From positions 62,001 through 126,000 of the forward strand of contig NZ_MUIZ01000005.1 in NCBI RefSeq assembly GCF_002154895.1: 64,000 nucleotides of DNA, given 5' to 3'. The notes under the pieces were generated by a model that saw only the letters and a program-made list of their open reading frames with translations, was not told the DNA's origin and did not search any database. Shown here in pieces: positions 10,472 to 19,204 of this stretch (its first letter is position 1; each line of letters opens with the position of its first letter). This DNA comes from Lactococcus petauri. GTDB taxonomy: Bacteria > Bacillota > Bacilli > Lactobacillales > Streptococcaceae. The position numbers were made by a program, and so were the translations under genes.

Positions 10472-10789
10472 TTAGTGCTTACGATTAATTTCTTGTTTCA
10501 CTTTATATTCAAGGAAATCTTTTGCCACTTCTTTGTCAAAGTCATTGAGCTGATTGACCACTTGGTTTTGAATTGTGTCAATCTCAATCTTATCAAAAGG
10601 AATTTCAGCGATGACTTTCTCAACAACCTTGGCAACATTGTTGGCAATCATATTGGCATGCAAGGGTTTGTCTTTGTATTTTCCATTAATTGCAGCTTTA
10701 AAAACTGCTGTTTGTATACGAAATGAATCCCAATCGACAACGCGACCATTACGTTTTATCACTACTTTATTGAGCAATTTTGCTTCCAT
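10472..10789 (-). CDS. Stand-alone ATP-cone domain protein
   Basis: 105 residues from the chosen ATG, which has a strong AAGGAG site. An upstream in-frame ATG at 10861 would add 24 residues but has no clear ribosome site. The protein consists of one ATP-cone: KVVIKRNGRVVDWDSFRIQTAVFKAA (about residues 5-31) then the helices to about residue 95. This domain binds ATP or dATP at the N-terminus of ribonucleotide reductases and in the repressor NrdR. Here neither a reductase core nor the NrdR zinc ribbon is attached, and the frame stops cleanly before a terminator. It may be a free-standing nucleotide sensor or a degraded reductase N-terminus; the sequence does not decide. Confidence 0.75.
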   Translation of the reverse strand: MEAKLLNKVVIKRNGRVVDWDSFRIQTAVFKAAINGKYKDKPLHANMIANNVAKVVEKVIAEIPFDKIEIDTIQNQVVNQLNDFDKEVAKDFLEYKVKQEINRKH

Positions 10790-10967
10790 ATCTTCTCCTT
10801 TATGTGCTGTATCTTGCGTCCTTAGTTCTAAGGAATTTTTCGAAATCATATTTTGGCTCATATCTTGATTATCTCAAAATATTTTATTGCCTCAAACAGT
10901 AGCAACGCTAGTCTTTTTCGAGTAGTATTACTTTCTTTTATTATAGCAAATTATCATTTTTCCTACA

Positions 10968-10990
10968 AAAAAAAGCCCTAAGGCCTTTAT
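10968..10990 (-). terminator. Terminator after the nitroreductase gene
   Basis: On the minus strand AAAGGCC-TTA-GGGCTTTT forms a short stem with one mismatch and runs into eight T residues. It begins just after the stop codon of the nitroreductase gene. Confidence 0.65.
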
Positions 10991-10994
10991 TAAC

Positions 10995-11603
10995 TTATTT
11001 TACGATAATGAAACGATCATCATCTGCCATGTAAGTTTTTTCTCCTGCTTCGTCTTCGATAGAACCGAATACGAGTTGACCACGTAGTTTCCAGTTTGCT
11101 GGAACGTTCCATTCTTTAGCAACTGCTTCATCAATAACTGGATTATAGTGTTGCAAGTTTGCCCCAATACCAAGTTCTGCAAGCGCAGTCCATGCATTGA
11201 CTGAAGTAATACCTGAAGCTTGCTCGCTCCATACTGGGAAGTTGTCTGCATAAAGGGCAAATTGTTCTTGCAAACCTTTTACAACGTCTTGATCTTCGAA
11301 GAAGAGGGCTGTACCATAAGCTGCTTTGAAACCATCAAGTTTTGCTTTTGTACCTTCCCAAGCTGACTCAGGAACACCTTGTGCTTTCATTGTTGCTTTC
11401 AATTCGTCAGCCACGATTTGGCCCCAAAGTTTTTCTTGCGCCTCACCTGTAACGATAAGTACACGTGTTGTTTGGCTGTTGAAAGCTGATGGGCTGTGTT
11501 TTACTGCTTCTTTAATTGTTTCGATAGCTTGGTCTGGATCTTTAACATCTTTACCAAGTGCGTAGATTGAACGACGATTTTTGAGTGAGTTGATAAATGA
11601 CAT
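10995..11603 (-). CDS. cinD: Nitroreductase family flavoprotein, CinD-like
   Basis: 202-residue FMN-dependent oxidoreductase of the nitroreductase family (small COG3560-type). The N-terminus MSFINSLKNRRSIYALG holds the conserved RRSIY flavin contact. HSPSAFNSQTTRVLIV (about 36-51) and the C-terminal LRGQLVFGSI are family signatures. It resembles lactococcal CinD, a copper-induced nitroreductase thought to protect against oxidative and nitroaromatic stress. The promoter supports this: a CopR-type box overlaps the predicted transcription start. It is a single-gene unit with its own terminator. The symbol rests on recalled resemblance plus the operator, not on an alignment. Confidence 0.85.
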   Translation of the reverse strand: MSFINSLKNRRSIYALGKDVKDPDQAIETIKEAVKHSPSAFNSQTTRVLIVTGEAQEKLWGQIVADELKATMKAQGVPESAWEGTKAKLDGFKAAYGTALFFEDQDVVKGLQEQFALYADNFPVWSEQASGITSVNAWTALAELGIGANLQHYNPVIDEAVAKEWNVPANWKLRGQLVFGSIEDEAGEKTYMADDDRFIIVK

Positions 11604-11636
11604 AGTAATGTCTCCTTTTATTTTCTTATTTATGTT

Positions 11637-11675
11637 TACAAGTGTAATCTTAACACATAAATTTACGTTTGTAAA
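11637..11675 (-). promoter_or_regulatory. Promoter of the nitroreductase gene with a CopR (cop) box
   Basis: On the minus strand a -35 box TTTACA (11670-11675), a 17-bp spacer and a -10 box TAAGAT (11647-11652) form a good promoter. Immediately downstream, at 11637-11646, lies TACAAGTGTA (TACACTTGTA on the coding strand), an exact match to the cop box TACANNTGTA bound by the copper-responsive repressor CopR/CopY. The box covers the expected transcription start, a position suited to repression. A second imperfect copy, TACGTTTGTA, overlaps the -35 box. Confidence 0.85.
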
Positions 11676-11712
11676 CTATTTAGCTCAGGATTATTATTTT
11701 TTTATAAAAAAA

Positions 11713-11740
11713 ACGCTAGAAAGCTTTTACTCTCCAACGT
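11713..11740 (-). terminator. Terminator after upp
   Basis: An 11-bp stem including three G-U pairs on the minus strand (ACGTTGGAGAG / CTTTCTAGCGT) with a 6-base loop, followed by a run of T residues. It lies 12 bases past the upp stop codon. Confidence 0.75.
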
Positions 11741-11752
11741 CTTAAAGTTTTA

Positions 11753-12382
11753 TTATTTTGTTCCGAACAAACGGTCTCCAGCATCACCAAGTCCTGGAAC
11801 GATGTAGCCATGTTCGTTAAGGTGATCATCAAGTGCTGCAACATAGATATCAATATCTGGATGCGCTTCTTGTACTGCTTTTACACCTTCTGGTGCTGCA
11901 ACAAGACAAACGAACTTGATATTGTTAGCATTACGCTTTTTAAGGCTATCAATTGCAAGAATTGCTGAACCACCTGTAGCTAACATTGGATCAACCAAAA
12001 AGATTTGGCGCTCAGCGATATCTGTTGGGAGTTTAACCAAGTATTCAACTGGTTTGAACGTTTCTTCATCACGATACATACCAATGTGGCCCACGCGCGC
12101 TGCTGGGATAAGTTTCAAGATACCATCTACCATACCGATACCTGCACGAAGAATTGGCACAACTGCTAATTTCTTCCCTGCAAGTTCTTGCGCAGTCATG
12201 TGCGCAACAGGAGTATCAATTTCGACATCTTGTACAGGCAAGTCACGAGATACTTCATAAGCCATAAGCATACCAATCTCGTCAACGAGTTCGCGGAACT
12301 CTTTTGTTGAAACGTCTGCACGACGCAAGATTGAAAGTTTGTGTTGGATAAGTGGATGTTTTACTACTTGACAGTTTGACAT
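11753..12382 (-). CDS. upp: Uracil phosphoribosyltransferase
   Basis: Makes UMP from uracil and PRPP in pyrimidine salvage. From the chosen ATG, nine bases after an AAGGGG site, the protein has 209 residues, the family's usual length. An earlier in-frame ATG would add five residues inside the ribosome site. Signatures are [19 protein letters not shown] (about 69-87), the PRPP-binding loop [11 protein letters not shown] (about 131-141), and the C-terminal [17 protein letters not shown] that binds uracil. It is transcribed alone. Confidence 0.97.
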   Translation of the reverse strand: MSNCQVVKHPLIQHKLSILRRADVSTKEFRELVDEIGMLMAYEVSRDLPVQDVEIDTPVAHMTAQELAGKKLAVVPILRAGIGMVDGILKLIPAARVGHIGMYRDEETFKPVEYLVKLPTDIAERQIFLVDPMLATGGSAILAIDSLKKRNANNIKFVCLVAAPEGVKAVQEAHPDIDIYVAALDDHLNEHGYIVPGLGDAGDRLFGTK

Positions 12383-12456
12383 AAGAAACCCCTTCATTTT
12401 ATATACTTTGACTATTTTATCATTTTTCTTGTCATAAGTCTGTTATTATTGTTATT

Positions 12457-13584
12457 TTAGTCTTTTTTCAAAGAGAGCTTGATTAGGAACGGTGCAATCA
12501 GCGTGCTGAGGATAATCACGATAACCAGCTCTGAATAAATATCGCTATTAATCACTTGTGAAGCAAGACCAATCTGCGCGATGATTAAAGCCATTTCACC
12601 ACGAGAAACCATTCCTGTACCAACCAAGGCACTGTCTGAGCTTGTAAGTCCTGTTGATTTCCCGATGAAATAAGCCGGAATAAACTTCGTCAATACGGCT
12701 AATAAAGTAAAGAAGAGAATCAAGATTGGATGTTCAAAGATGCTCTCGAAAGTTACGGAAATCGCAATGGAAACGAAGAAAACTGGGATGAAGACGACAT
12801 AAGCAATAGCGGAACTGTATTCCTCAATCTTATGAGAAACGTCTGTTTGACTTAAAGCTAATCCAGCAAAGAAAGAACCAATCACAGCTGACATACCCGC
12901 TGCATCAGCAAGGAGGCTTAAAACCAAACAAAGAATGAGCGCCGCTGTTGTATTTTTTGCGTAGACCGGAAGTTTCTCCACAAAGCGCCAAACTTTAGGG
13001 ATTGACTTGTGTACCAAGACAAGGAAAAGAAGGAAGAGAAATTCCATGAAAAACTGCTTTGGCAAGTTGCCAGAAGAGCTTTGTGTAGATGTGAAGATAG
13101 ATAAAGCTAAAACAGCCAGAATATCGTCTACAACAGCCGCACCCAAGATAATAGAGCCTGCCTTTGTGGAAAGCTTACCGTATTCTTGCAAAACTTCAAC
13201 TGTAATCGAGACAGAGGTTGCTGCAAAGACGATACCATAAAAGATAGCCGTTGAGAAGGCATAGCCCATCATCGTTGTTACGCCCCAGAAAACCAGTAAA
13301 GGAACAAGGACACCCGCTAGGGCAACCAGTAAAGCAGGTTTAAAGTTTTTCTTTAAGACCCCTAGGTCACTCTCTAGCCCTGCCAGAAACATGAGCAGAA
13401 TCACCCCAATTTCGGAGAGGACCTCAATGGTGTGTCCTCCTTGCAACCATCCCAAAGCAGCAGGTGCTAAGACAATACCAATCAGTATTTGACCGACTAC
13501 TGCGGGAATTCTTATTCTTCTTGCGATTAAAGTTGCGACTAATGAAGCCACTAAAATCAGTGTAAGTTGGAAAATATCATTCAT
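12457..13584 (-). CDS. Monovalent cation:proton antiporter, CPA2 family
   Basis: 375-residue membrane protein of the Na+/H+ exchanger family with about 12 hydrophobic segments and no C-terminal TrkA-N domain. It exchanges Na+ or K+ for protons across the membrane. GAAVVDDILAVLALS (about 148-162) holds the paired aspartates that mark electrogenic CPA2 antiporters of the NapA/KefB type. GQILIGIVLAPAALGW and VGTGMVSRGEMALIIAQIGL are family signatures. It may serve Na+ extrusion; the ion cannot be read from the sequence. The start codon is only 7 nt after an extended -10 box and has no ribosome site, so the message is predicted to be leaderless. Confidence 0.88.
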   Translation of the reverse strand: MNDIFQLTLILVASLVATLIARRIRIPAVVGQILIGIVLAPAALGWLQGGHTIEVLSEIGVILLMFLAGLESDLGVLKKNFKPALLVALAGVLVPLLVFWGVTTMMGYAFSTAIFYGIVFAATSVSITVEVLQEYGKLSTKAGSIILGAAVVDDILAVLALSIFTSTQSSSGNLPKQFFMEFLFLLFLVLVHKSIPKVWRFVEKLPVYAKNTTAALILCLVLSLLADAAGMSAVIGSFFAGLALSQTDVSHKIEEYSSAIAYVVFIPVFFVSIAISVTFESIFEHPILILFFTLLAVLTKFIPAYFIGKSTGLTSSDSALVGTGMVSRGEMALIIAQIGLASQVINSDIYSELVIVIILSTLIAPFLIKLSLKKD

Positions 13585-13642
13585 ACTTTCTATTATAGCA
13601 ATTTACAGCTGCTTTTTCTCGCGGTCTTTCTTAAAAATTTAG

Positions 13643-13671
13643 AAAAAGATAGACTTACTGTCTATCTTTTT
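13643..13671 (-). terminator. Terminator after the LacX-type epimerase gene
   Basis: A perfect 12-bp inverted repeat (AAAAAGATAGAC / GTCTATCTTTTT) with a 5-base loop, four bases after the stop codon of the epimerase gene. Confidence 0.85.
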
Positions 13672-13674
13672 GTC

Positions 13675-14544
13675 TTAGTTTATTTCAATGACATATTCAC
13701 AGCTAAAAGTTTCATGTGGAGCAAGTTGATTCATCCCAAATTTTTCGGTAAGTTCGCCTGTTGTGCTAACTTCATCTGCTATACCAGCCCAAGGTTCGAT
13801 ACAAACAAAAGGAGCTTCAGCTGGATAGGGACTCCAAAGACCAAAGAAAGGCATATTTTCCCAAGTGACTTTCACACTTCGACTATCTAAACGGTTTGTT
13901 AAAGCCACTGACATCTCATCTGATGATGTATAAACGAGCGCATCTTTAGAAAAGCGTTCATGGTTCAGTGCTATATCACTCACCTCAACCTCAGATTGCT
14001 CTTCTCTCTTAAGCGTACCCGTTGGTAAATCTAAAGGAATAAATGTACGTTTTTCGGCTGGGGCTATCGTCAAGGTGTAATCTTCAAAGCTGCCTTTTTC
14101 GAGAGGAACATTAAAGGCTGGATGAGCACCCACGCCAAAAATCATCGTCTTTTCATCTTTGTTTTCCACTTGATAACGTACGCGCACTTGATTTCCTGTC
14201 AATTTGTAACTTACCTTAAAGCTAAATTCAAAAGGATATTGTGCAAGTGTATCAGCATTCGAGGTAATTTCATAAACCAACTCATCCTCTTTTTCCTGTA
14301 CGAGTTTGAATTCTGTATCACGTGCAAAGCCGTGTCCTGACATCTCATAGTTTTTACCTGCGTAGCTGTAATGTCCGTCTTTTAACTTCCCAACAATCGG
14401 GAAAAGAACAGGAGCATGACGTCCCCAAAACGCTGGGTCTGCTTGCCAAAGATATTCGATATCCTCTTTTTGAACAGAGTGTAATTCTGCACCAAAAGTG
14501 TCAACTGCAACCGTTAATGTATTATTTTTAAGTGTGTGTTTCAT
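13675..14544 (-). CDS. Aldose 1-epimerase family protein, LacX type
   Basis: 289-residue protein of the galactose mutarotase superfamily in the LacX/YeaD-like branch. It resembles LacX, the last gene of lactococcal lac operons, rather than GalM (a true GalM occurs at 55983-57011). Visible motifs are FWGRHAPVLFPIVGKL (about 39-54), MSGHGFARD (about 68-76) with the conserved His, and VGAHPAFNVPL (about 136-146). It probably acts on a hexose or sugar phosphate; the substrate is unknown. It has a GAAGAAG ribosome site. It lies directly after yhaM with a 15-base gap, so it may be the last gene of the rsgA-to-yhaM unit. Confidence 0.85.
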   Translation of the reverse strand: MKHTLKNNTLTVAVDTFGAELHSVQKEDIEYLWQADPAFWGRHAPVLFPIVGKLKDGHYSYAGKNYEMSGHGFARDTEFKLVQEKEDELVYEITSNADTLAQYPFEFSFKVSYKLTGNQVRVRYQVENKDEKTMIFGVGAHPAFNVPLEKGSFEDYTLTIAPAEKRTFIPLDLPTGTLKREEQSEVEVSDIALNHERFSKDALVYTSSDEMSVALTNRLDSRSVKVTWENMPFFGLWSPYPAEAPFVCIEPWAGIADEVSTTGELTEKFGMNQLAPHETFSCEYVIEIN

Positions 14545-14559
14545 CTTTTCTTCTTCTCT

Positions 14560-15504
14560 TTAGTTATCTAATGGTTTATAAAAGTTACGATTTTCCAAGG
14601 CAAAGACGCGTTGACTTGATTGTCCCGGTTCAACATTATTTAGAGCGGTCATCATCATCATCATGCTAGCATCCATCATATCAATCTGATGAATGATTTC
14701 TGCTTCCATGATTTTAGGGCGGACAGGACTGCCATATTCTAACTGGCCGTGATGACTCAGTAAGACATGACGCAGTAAAAGCAAGTCCTCTTTTTCATCA
14801 CTGATGTCAAGTTCGATCGCTGCTTTACTGACTTCTTCATCGATAAGAACGATGTGTCCTAAGAGATTTCCACGCAACGTATAACTTGTGTTTTCATAAC
14901 CAGTAAACTCTAAACATTTGGCCATATCATGCAAAAGAATACCTGCAAACATCAAAGATTCATTGAGCTGTGGATAAACTTCACATACTTTTTCGGCCAG
15001 TTGGAGCATCGTGGTTGTATGATAAGCTAATCCACCTTCAAAGGCATGATGATTGGTTTTCGCAGCAGGAAACTGATAAAATTCACGGTCAAATTTTTTC
15101 AAGATATGACGAACGATACGATTCCATGTTGCATTTTCAATACGGAAAACAATACTTTCAACATATTTACGGAGATCCGTCTCATTTACCGGTGATTTTT
15201 CACGATAATCTGCAGGGTTAGCTGGTTCGTTACCTTCCGGCAAACGTAGGCTAATTCGATTGACCTGCGGCATACCGTTGTAGAGTTCTTTTAAGGCTTT
15301 CATATGAACCACACGCCCCGCAACAAACTGCTTAACAGCTTTAGGATTGGCATCCCAAATATTGCCCGAGATTGTTCCTGTCCGATCTTGAAAAACAATC
15401 GCAAGGAAATCCTTACCTGCGCGTGTTCGACGAAGCTCGACTGATTTTATCAGGTAGAATCCTTCAAAAAATTCTCCCATAGCTATGTTTTTTATCAGAA
15501 CCAT
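14560..15504 (-). CDS. yhaM: 3'-5' exoribonuclease YhaM
   Basis: 314-residue nuclease that removes short 3' tails from RNA and also degrades single-stranded DNA. Domains: an N-terminal OB-fold (about 15-90, including GKDFLAIVFQDRTGTISGNIWDA) and a C-terminal HD phosphohydrolase domain, with the metal ligands in HHAFEGGLAYHTTTML (about 158-173) and GILLHDMAKC (about 193-202) and a further His in LLSHHGQLEYGSP. The length matches the family. It starts one base after the rmuC stop codon and has a GAAGGGG site, so it is co-transcribed with rmuC. Confidence 0.95.
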   Translation of the reverse strand: MVLIKNIAMGEFFEGFYLIKSVELRRTRAGKDFLAIVFQDRTGTISGNIWDANPKAVKQFVAGRVVHMKALKELYNGMPQVNRISLRLPEGNEPANPADYREKSPVNETDLRKYVESIVFRIENATWNRIVRHILKKFDREFYQFPAAKTNHHAFEGGLAYHTTTMLQLAEKVCEVYPQLNESLMFAGILLHDMAKCLEFTGYENTSYTLRGNLLGHIVLIDEEVSKAAIELDISDEKEDLLLLRHVLLSHHGQLEYGSPVRPKIMEAEIIHQIDMMDASMMMMMTALNNVEPGQSSQRVFALENRNFYKPLDN

Positions 15505-15505
15505 C

Positions 15506-16792
15506 TTAGTCCCCTTCTATTTCTAAAAGCGCAGCACTCGTGTCTTTGTCAACGGCATCAATCGTGCGCAATTTACGATTCATGACATTCGTTCTTGTCG
15601 TAATCAGCGTATTGATTTCTTTTTCGGACTGTTGCAAACGTTCGTGAACTTTCTTAAGCGAGGTTTCAAACTTACCAAATTCGGTTTTAACAGCCCCAAG
15701 CATTTCATAAACTTCACTTGATTTTTGTTCTATCTGTAAGGTCTTAAATCCCATTTGCAAGCTATTCAAGACTGCTGTCATGGTTGTTGGACCAGTAACA
15801 TTTACCTTATAATCACGGCTGAGTTGCTCATAAAGTTCTGTGTTATTTACCACTTCCATGAAAAGCCCCTCAATAGGTAAAAACATGATTGCAAAGTCGG
15901 TTGTCTTTGGCGGTAAGATGTATTTCTCCGAAATTGATTTTGCCTGAGCTTTAACCGCGGCAAACAAGGCTTTTCGTGATGCTTCAATCGCTAGCATATC
16001 GTTTGTTTCAAGCGCAGTTTGCAGGCGTTGGTAGTCTTCCAAAGGAAACTTTGAGTCAATCGGCAATAAAACATCACTGCCTGCTACTTTACCAGGCATG
16101 ATAACCGCAAAGTCTACTGCATTTCGGTCTTGAATGTTGACTTGCTCCTGGTACTGACTTGAGGTGAAAATTTGCTCTAAGATACGGCCAAGTTGTACCT
16201 CGCCAATAATACCTCGTGTCTTCACACCCGTCATTACTTTTTGTAGGCTATCGACATCACTGGCTAGGTTACGCATCTCGCCTAATCCTTTATCAACTGA
16301 AGTCAGAAGATTTGTGACCTGTTCAAAGCTTTGGGAAATCCTTTTGTTTAATGTTTCCTGAAGCTTTTCATCCACCGTATTCTGAATTTGACTGAGCTTT
16401 TTATCATTGGCTTCTTGCAGCTCCTGAAACTTACGGTCAAATTTATCCGTAATAGCTGCTGACATTTCTGCTAAGTTAAGCGCAATTTTATCTAGTTTTT
16501 GCTCGTTGGAACTTTGTAAATCCTTAAACTGGTAATCAAATTTAGCATTGATATTTTCTGTCAGATTTCCTAAGTTTGCATTCATATTATGCGATAAGCT
16601 TGAAACTGTTCCGGAAATTTCTTGGCGATTTTGCCCCAACTGTTGCGACATTTCTATACGTAACTCTGTCAGGTTTGAAGACAGATTTTCGACCCGCGCA
16701 TTCAGTTTGGTGTTAGACGTTGGCTTTTTGAAAAAATTAGCAATTCCGATCAGAACGGCCAAAATCAAAAGAATAATAATGACGACGTTCAT
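15506..16792 (-). CDS. rmuC: RmuC family protein
   Basis: 428-residue homologue of RmuC, linked to limiting recombination at inverted repeats; it has a nuclease-like fold. One N-terminal membrane helix (residues 1-20) is followed by a long coiled coil (about 30-165, Gln/Asn-rich). The RmuC domain (about 185-385) holds VKTRGIIGEVQLGRILEQI and LLPIDSKFPLEDYQRL. The start overlaps the rpe stop by 4 bases (ATGA), indicating translational coupling. Confidence 0.93.
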   Translation of the reverse strand: MNVVIIILLILAVLIGIANFFKKPTSNTKLNARVENLSSNLTELRIEMSQQLGQNRQEISGTVSSLSHNMNANLGNLTENINAKFDYQFKDLQSSNEQKLDKIALNLAEMSAAITDKFDRKFQELQEANDKKLSQIQNTVDEKLQETLNKRISQSFEQVTNLLTSVDKGLGEMRNLASDVDSLQKVMTGVKTRGIIGEVQLGRILEQIFTSSQYQEQVNIQDRNAVDFAVIMPGKVAGSDVLLPIDSKFPLEDYQRLQTALETNDMLAIEASRKALFAAVKAQAKSISEKYILPPKTTDFAIMFLPIEGLFMEVVNNTELYEQLSRDYKVNVTGPTTMTAVLNSLQMGFKTLQIEQKSSEVYEMLGAVKTEFGKFETSLKKVHERLQQSEKEINTLITTRTNVMNRKLRTIDAVDKDTSAALLEIEGD

Positions 16793-17448
16793 AATCTATC
16801 TCTTAACTTTTGAATGTTATCAGCTACATCGCCTTTAAAGACAAAAGATCCAGCCACAAATACATTGGCACCTGCTTCACGTGCTTGATCAACTGTTTTA
16901 TCATCAATGCCACCGTCAACTTCAATATCAAATTCTAGATTGTTAGCCTCACGCAATTTCACAAGTTCACGAATTTTATCCATCGTTTCAGGGATAAAGG
17001 CTTGACCTCCAAAACCAGGATTGACAGTCATCACTAAGACCATATCCACCATGCCAAGAACAGGTTCAATCGTTGAAACAGGTGTTCCTGGGTTAATAAC
17101 CACGCTTGCTTTCATCCCGGCTGCTTTAATCTTTTGCAATGCACCATGGATATGTGCTGTTGCTTCAACATGAATACTCATGATATCCGTACCAGCTTTC
17201 GCAAACTCTGTGACGTATTTTTCTGGATTTTCGACCATCATGTGCACATCCAAAACCATATCTGTATGTGGGCGAAGTGCAGCAACGACACCAGAGCCAA
17301 AAGTCAAGTTGTCAACAAAATGACCATCCATAACATCAATGTGTACATAATCAGCACCAGCAGCTTTAATCTTTGCGACTTCTGCTGTAAAAGCACCAAA
17401 GTCAGCAGCGAGAATAGATGGTGCGATTTTATTTGTATATTGTTTCAT
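16789..17448 (-). CDS. rpe: Ribulose-phosphate 3-epimerase
   Basis: Interconverts ribulose 5-phosphate and xylulose 5-phosphate in the pentose phosphate pathway. It has 219 residues, normal length, with a (beta/alpha)8 fold. Signatures are IAPSILAADFGAF (about 8-20), YVHIDVMDGHFVDNLTFG (metal-binding His and Asp, about 34-51), VMTVNPGFGGQ (about 139-149) and IEVDGGIDDKT (about 175-185). It sits in the run rsgA-small protein-rpe-rmuC, an arrangement common in Lactobacillales. Confidence 0.97.
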   Translation of the reverse strand: MKQYTNKIAPSILAADFGAFTAEVAKIKAAGADYVHIDVMDGHFVDNLTFGSGVVAALRPHTDMVLDVHMMVENPEKYVTEFAKAGTDIMSIHVEATAHIHGALQKIKAAGMKASVVINPGTPVSTIEPVLGMVDMVLVMTVNPGFGGQAFIPETMDKIRELVKLREANNLEFDIEVDGGIDDKTVDQAREAGANVFVAGSFVFKGDVADNIQKLRDRL

Positions 17449-17456
17449 GTTTCCTC

Positions 17457-17663
17457 CTATTTTTTCAAGCCAAAGAAAGCTTTATTGATTTGGTATAAAC
17501 CCCAAATAGTTAAGACAACAAGCAAGCCAAAAAGTGGCCACTTCCAATCTCCTAAACTATTTTTAAACAGAATGATAAGGCCCCAAAGAATCACTAAACC
17601 TAAAAAGCCGGCTTGCTTCATCCAAATGTTCCCTTTAATTTTGTTTTTTTCTTTGTTTGGCAT
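17457..17663 (-). CDS. Small two-helix membrane protein between rsgA and rpe
   Basis: 68 residues. A charged N-terminus ([11 protein letters not shown]) is followed by two hydrophobic helices (about residues 16-33 and 42-60) with a short polar turn containing Trp residues, and a basic tail. The start lies inside the 3' end of rsgA (29-base overlap), and the stop is 8 bases before rpe, so it is translated as part of that unit. I do not recognise a family and no catalytic motif is visible. Confidence 0.7.
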   Translation of the reverse strand: MPNKEKNKIKGNIWMKQAGFLGLVILWGLIILFKNSLGDWKWPLFGLLVVLTIWGLYQINKAFFGLKK

Positions 17664-18516
17664 AAGTTTCCCTCGTGTTGTTTATTTCAGTTAATAATTG
17701 TAGGTAGTTCTCATAACGGCTCGCTAAAATCCTACCTTCTTCAAGTGCTTCTTTGACAGCACAAGAAGGTTCATGTGTATGGGTACATTCTCTAAACTTA
17801 CACCCATGACTTTCTCGTAAAATTTCTGGAAAGGCCGCATTTAAATCGGGTTGGTTAGAGACATCATAGTCTAGATTTGAAAATCCTGGGGTATCTGCAA
17901 TTAAGCCTGATGCCACTTCAAAGAATTCCACATGACGCGTAGTGTGACGTCCACGTCCTAGTTTGTCTGAAGTTTCTCCCGTAGCCAAGTTCATACCTGG
18001 CGCAATTAGATTCAACAAAGTTGTTTTTCCAGCGCCCGTTTGCCCCATAAAGACCGTAACTTTATCTGCTAATACTTCTGTCAGTTCTTTCCAGTCAAAG
18101 AAAACTTGATAGCCAATCGTTTCATAATTTTTTTTGAACTGTTCATACTCACTGACATCCTCAAGCAAATCTAGTTTCGAAATGTAGATGAGAGGCTGAA
18201 TATCTTTATGTTCCAAAAACACAAGAAAGCGATCCAACAGGTTCAAGGAAAAATCAGGATTAACCGTTGACATGATGATGACAGCCTGATCGATATTCGC
18301 AATGGAAGGACGAATCAAGCTGTTTCTGCGTTTGTGTATATCTAAGATATAACCTTCTGAATTTTCTTCAGCTGAAAAGTCCACAAAATCACCAACGATT
18401 GGTTTCATCCCTTTCTTACGAAAGTTACCACGCGCTCGCGTTTGATAAACTTGTCCCTCAGATTCTACATTGTAAAACCCTGCTAAAGATTTAATAATAC
18501 GTCCTTTTTTTACCAT
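17635..18516 (-). CDS. rsgA: Ribosome small subunit-dependent GTPase RsgA
   Basis: 293-residue circularly permuted GTPase that helps mature the 30S subunit. Order: an OB-fold (1-70), then the G domain with IYISKLDLL (G4, about 113-121), [12 protein letters not shown] (P-loop, about 168-179), GRGRHTT and ADTPGFSN (G3). The C-terminal zinc site is [14 protein letters not shown] (about 249-262). The length is normal. The ATG is 6 nt after an extended -10 box with no ribosome site, so the first gene of this operon is predicted to be translated from a leaderless mRNA. Confidence 0.96.
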   Translation of the reverse strand: MVKKGRIIKSLAGFYNVESEGQVYQTRARGNFRKKGMKPIVGDFVDFSAEENSEGYILDIHKRRNSLIRPSIANIDQAVIIMSTVNPDFSLNLLDRFLVFLEHKDIQPLIYISKLDLLEDVSEYEQFKKNYETIGYQVFFDWKELTEVLADKVTVFMGQTGAGKTTLLNLIAPGMNLATGETSDKLGRGRHTTRHVEFFEVASGLIADTPGFSNLDYDVSNQPDLNAAFPEILRESHGCKFRECTHTHEPSCAVKEALEEGRILASRYENYLQLLTEINNTRETYAKQRKKQN

Positions 18517-18522
18517 ACTGAT

Positions 18523-18531
18523 ATTTTAACA
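18523..18531 (-). promoter_or_regulatory. Extended -10 promoter directly before rsgA
   Basis: On the minus strand TGTTAAAAT (TG-n-TAAAAT) ends 6 nt before the rsgA ATG, placing the expected transcription start at the start codon. No Shine-Dalgarno sequence can fit between them. Confidence 0.7.
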
Positions 18532-18668
18532 CATTTCATATAATTATTATTCTCTGCTCCTTGAAACCCTTACGACTATCTCTCTTATAAAAAACAATTG
18601 TTCTTTGAATGATACATCTATACGTACAAAACCATAGTCAACTCATATCGCAAAACGATATTTTCATC

Positions 18669-18697
18669 TTGACAATCAATCATCCATCACTTATAAT
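18669..18697 (+). promoter_or_regulatory. Full-consensus promoter giving a leaderless DUF2975 mRNA
   Basis: TTGACA (18669-18674), a 17-bp spacer and TATAAT (18692-18697), a perfect match to the vegetative sigma factor consensus. The ATG of the DUF2975 gene starts at 18705, seven bases after the -10 box, so transcription should begin at or one base before the start codon. Confidence 0.85.
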
Positions 18698-18704
18698 GAA
18701 CAAC

Positions 18705-19190
18705 ATGAAAGAAATATCGAAAATTAAGACCACCTTTCTCAAGGTTGCACTTGTACCTGTTATTGCATTTATCCTTTTTTTCTTTGTTGTTTTGACACAA
18801 GGGCTCATCAGTTCCTACTCTGATCATGATATTTATTTTGTAAAAATTCTCTTTTATTTGGCGCTTTACATAGCTGCGGCCCTATCTCTTGTCGTAACGA
18901 TTTTTGTCTATCGTATACTGTTACTTATTGAGCGTGGTACAGCCTTTACTGAGCCGGCCTTAAAGATAATTTCTACTATTAAAAAATTATCATTTGCAAC
19001 TTTCTTTGTGCTTCTTGGAATTTTACCTATGACCTATCACATCATCGAGGTGATTCATGCACCGGTAATTATGGTTATTGGTGTAGCCATTAGTGTTACT
19101 CCTTTAATCGTTGCTATCTTTATTGCAACAATTGAAAAGCTCCTGCAAAGTGTCATTCAGATTAAGTCAGAAAATGACCTCACGGTTTAA
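18705..19190 (+). CDS. DUF2975 family membrane protein
   Basis: 161 residues from ATG 18705. The longer open frame starting upstream crosses the promoter and cannot be the real start. Four hydrophobic segments (about residues 11-35, 46-70, 92-112 and 116-140), with a charged loop containing RGTAFTEPALKII before the third, are typical of DUF2975. These proteins are commonly encoded together with a small Cro/C1-type regulator, which is what follows 14 bases downstream. The cellular role of the pair is not established. They may act as a membrane protein and its regulator. Confidence 0.85.
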   Translation: MKEISKIKTTFLKVALVPVIAFILFFFVVLTQGLISSYSDHDIYFVKILFYLALYIAAALSLVVTIFVYRILLLIERGTAFTEPALKIISTIKKLSFATFFVLLGILPMTYHIIEVIHAPVIMVIGVAISVTPLIVAIFIATIEKLLQSVIQIKSENDLTV

Positions 19191-19204
19191 GAAAGGAGTA
19201 TAAA

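Noticed and set aside
16548-17694. Plus-strand frames opposite rmuC, rpe and rsgA (including 186 codons at 17134)
   Set aside because: They are antisense to well-recognised genes, and their composition is not protein-like.
18609-18704. Longer start for the DUF2975 protein
   Set aside because: The extra codons run through a perfect TTGACA-17-TATAAT promoter and have no ribosome site.
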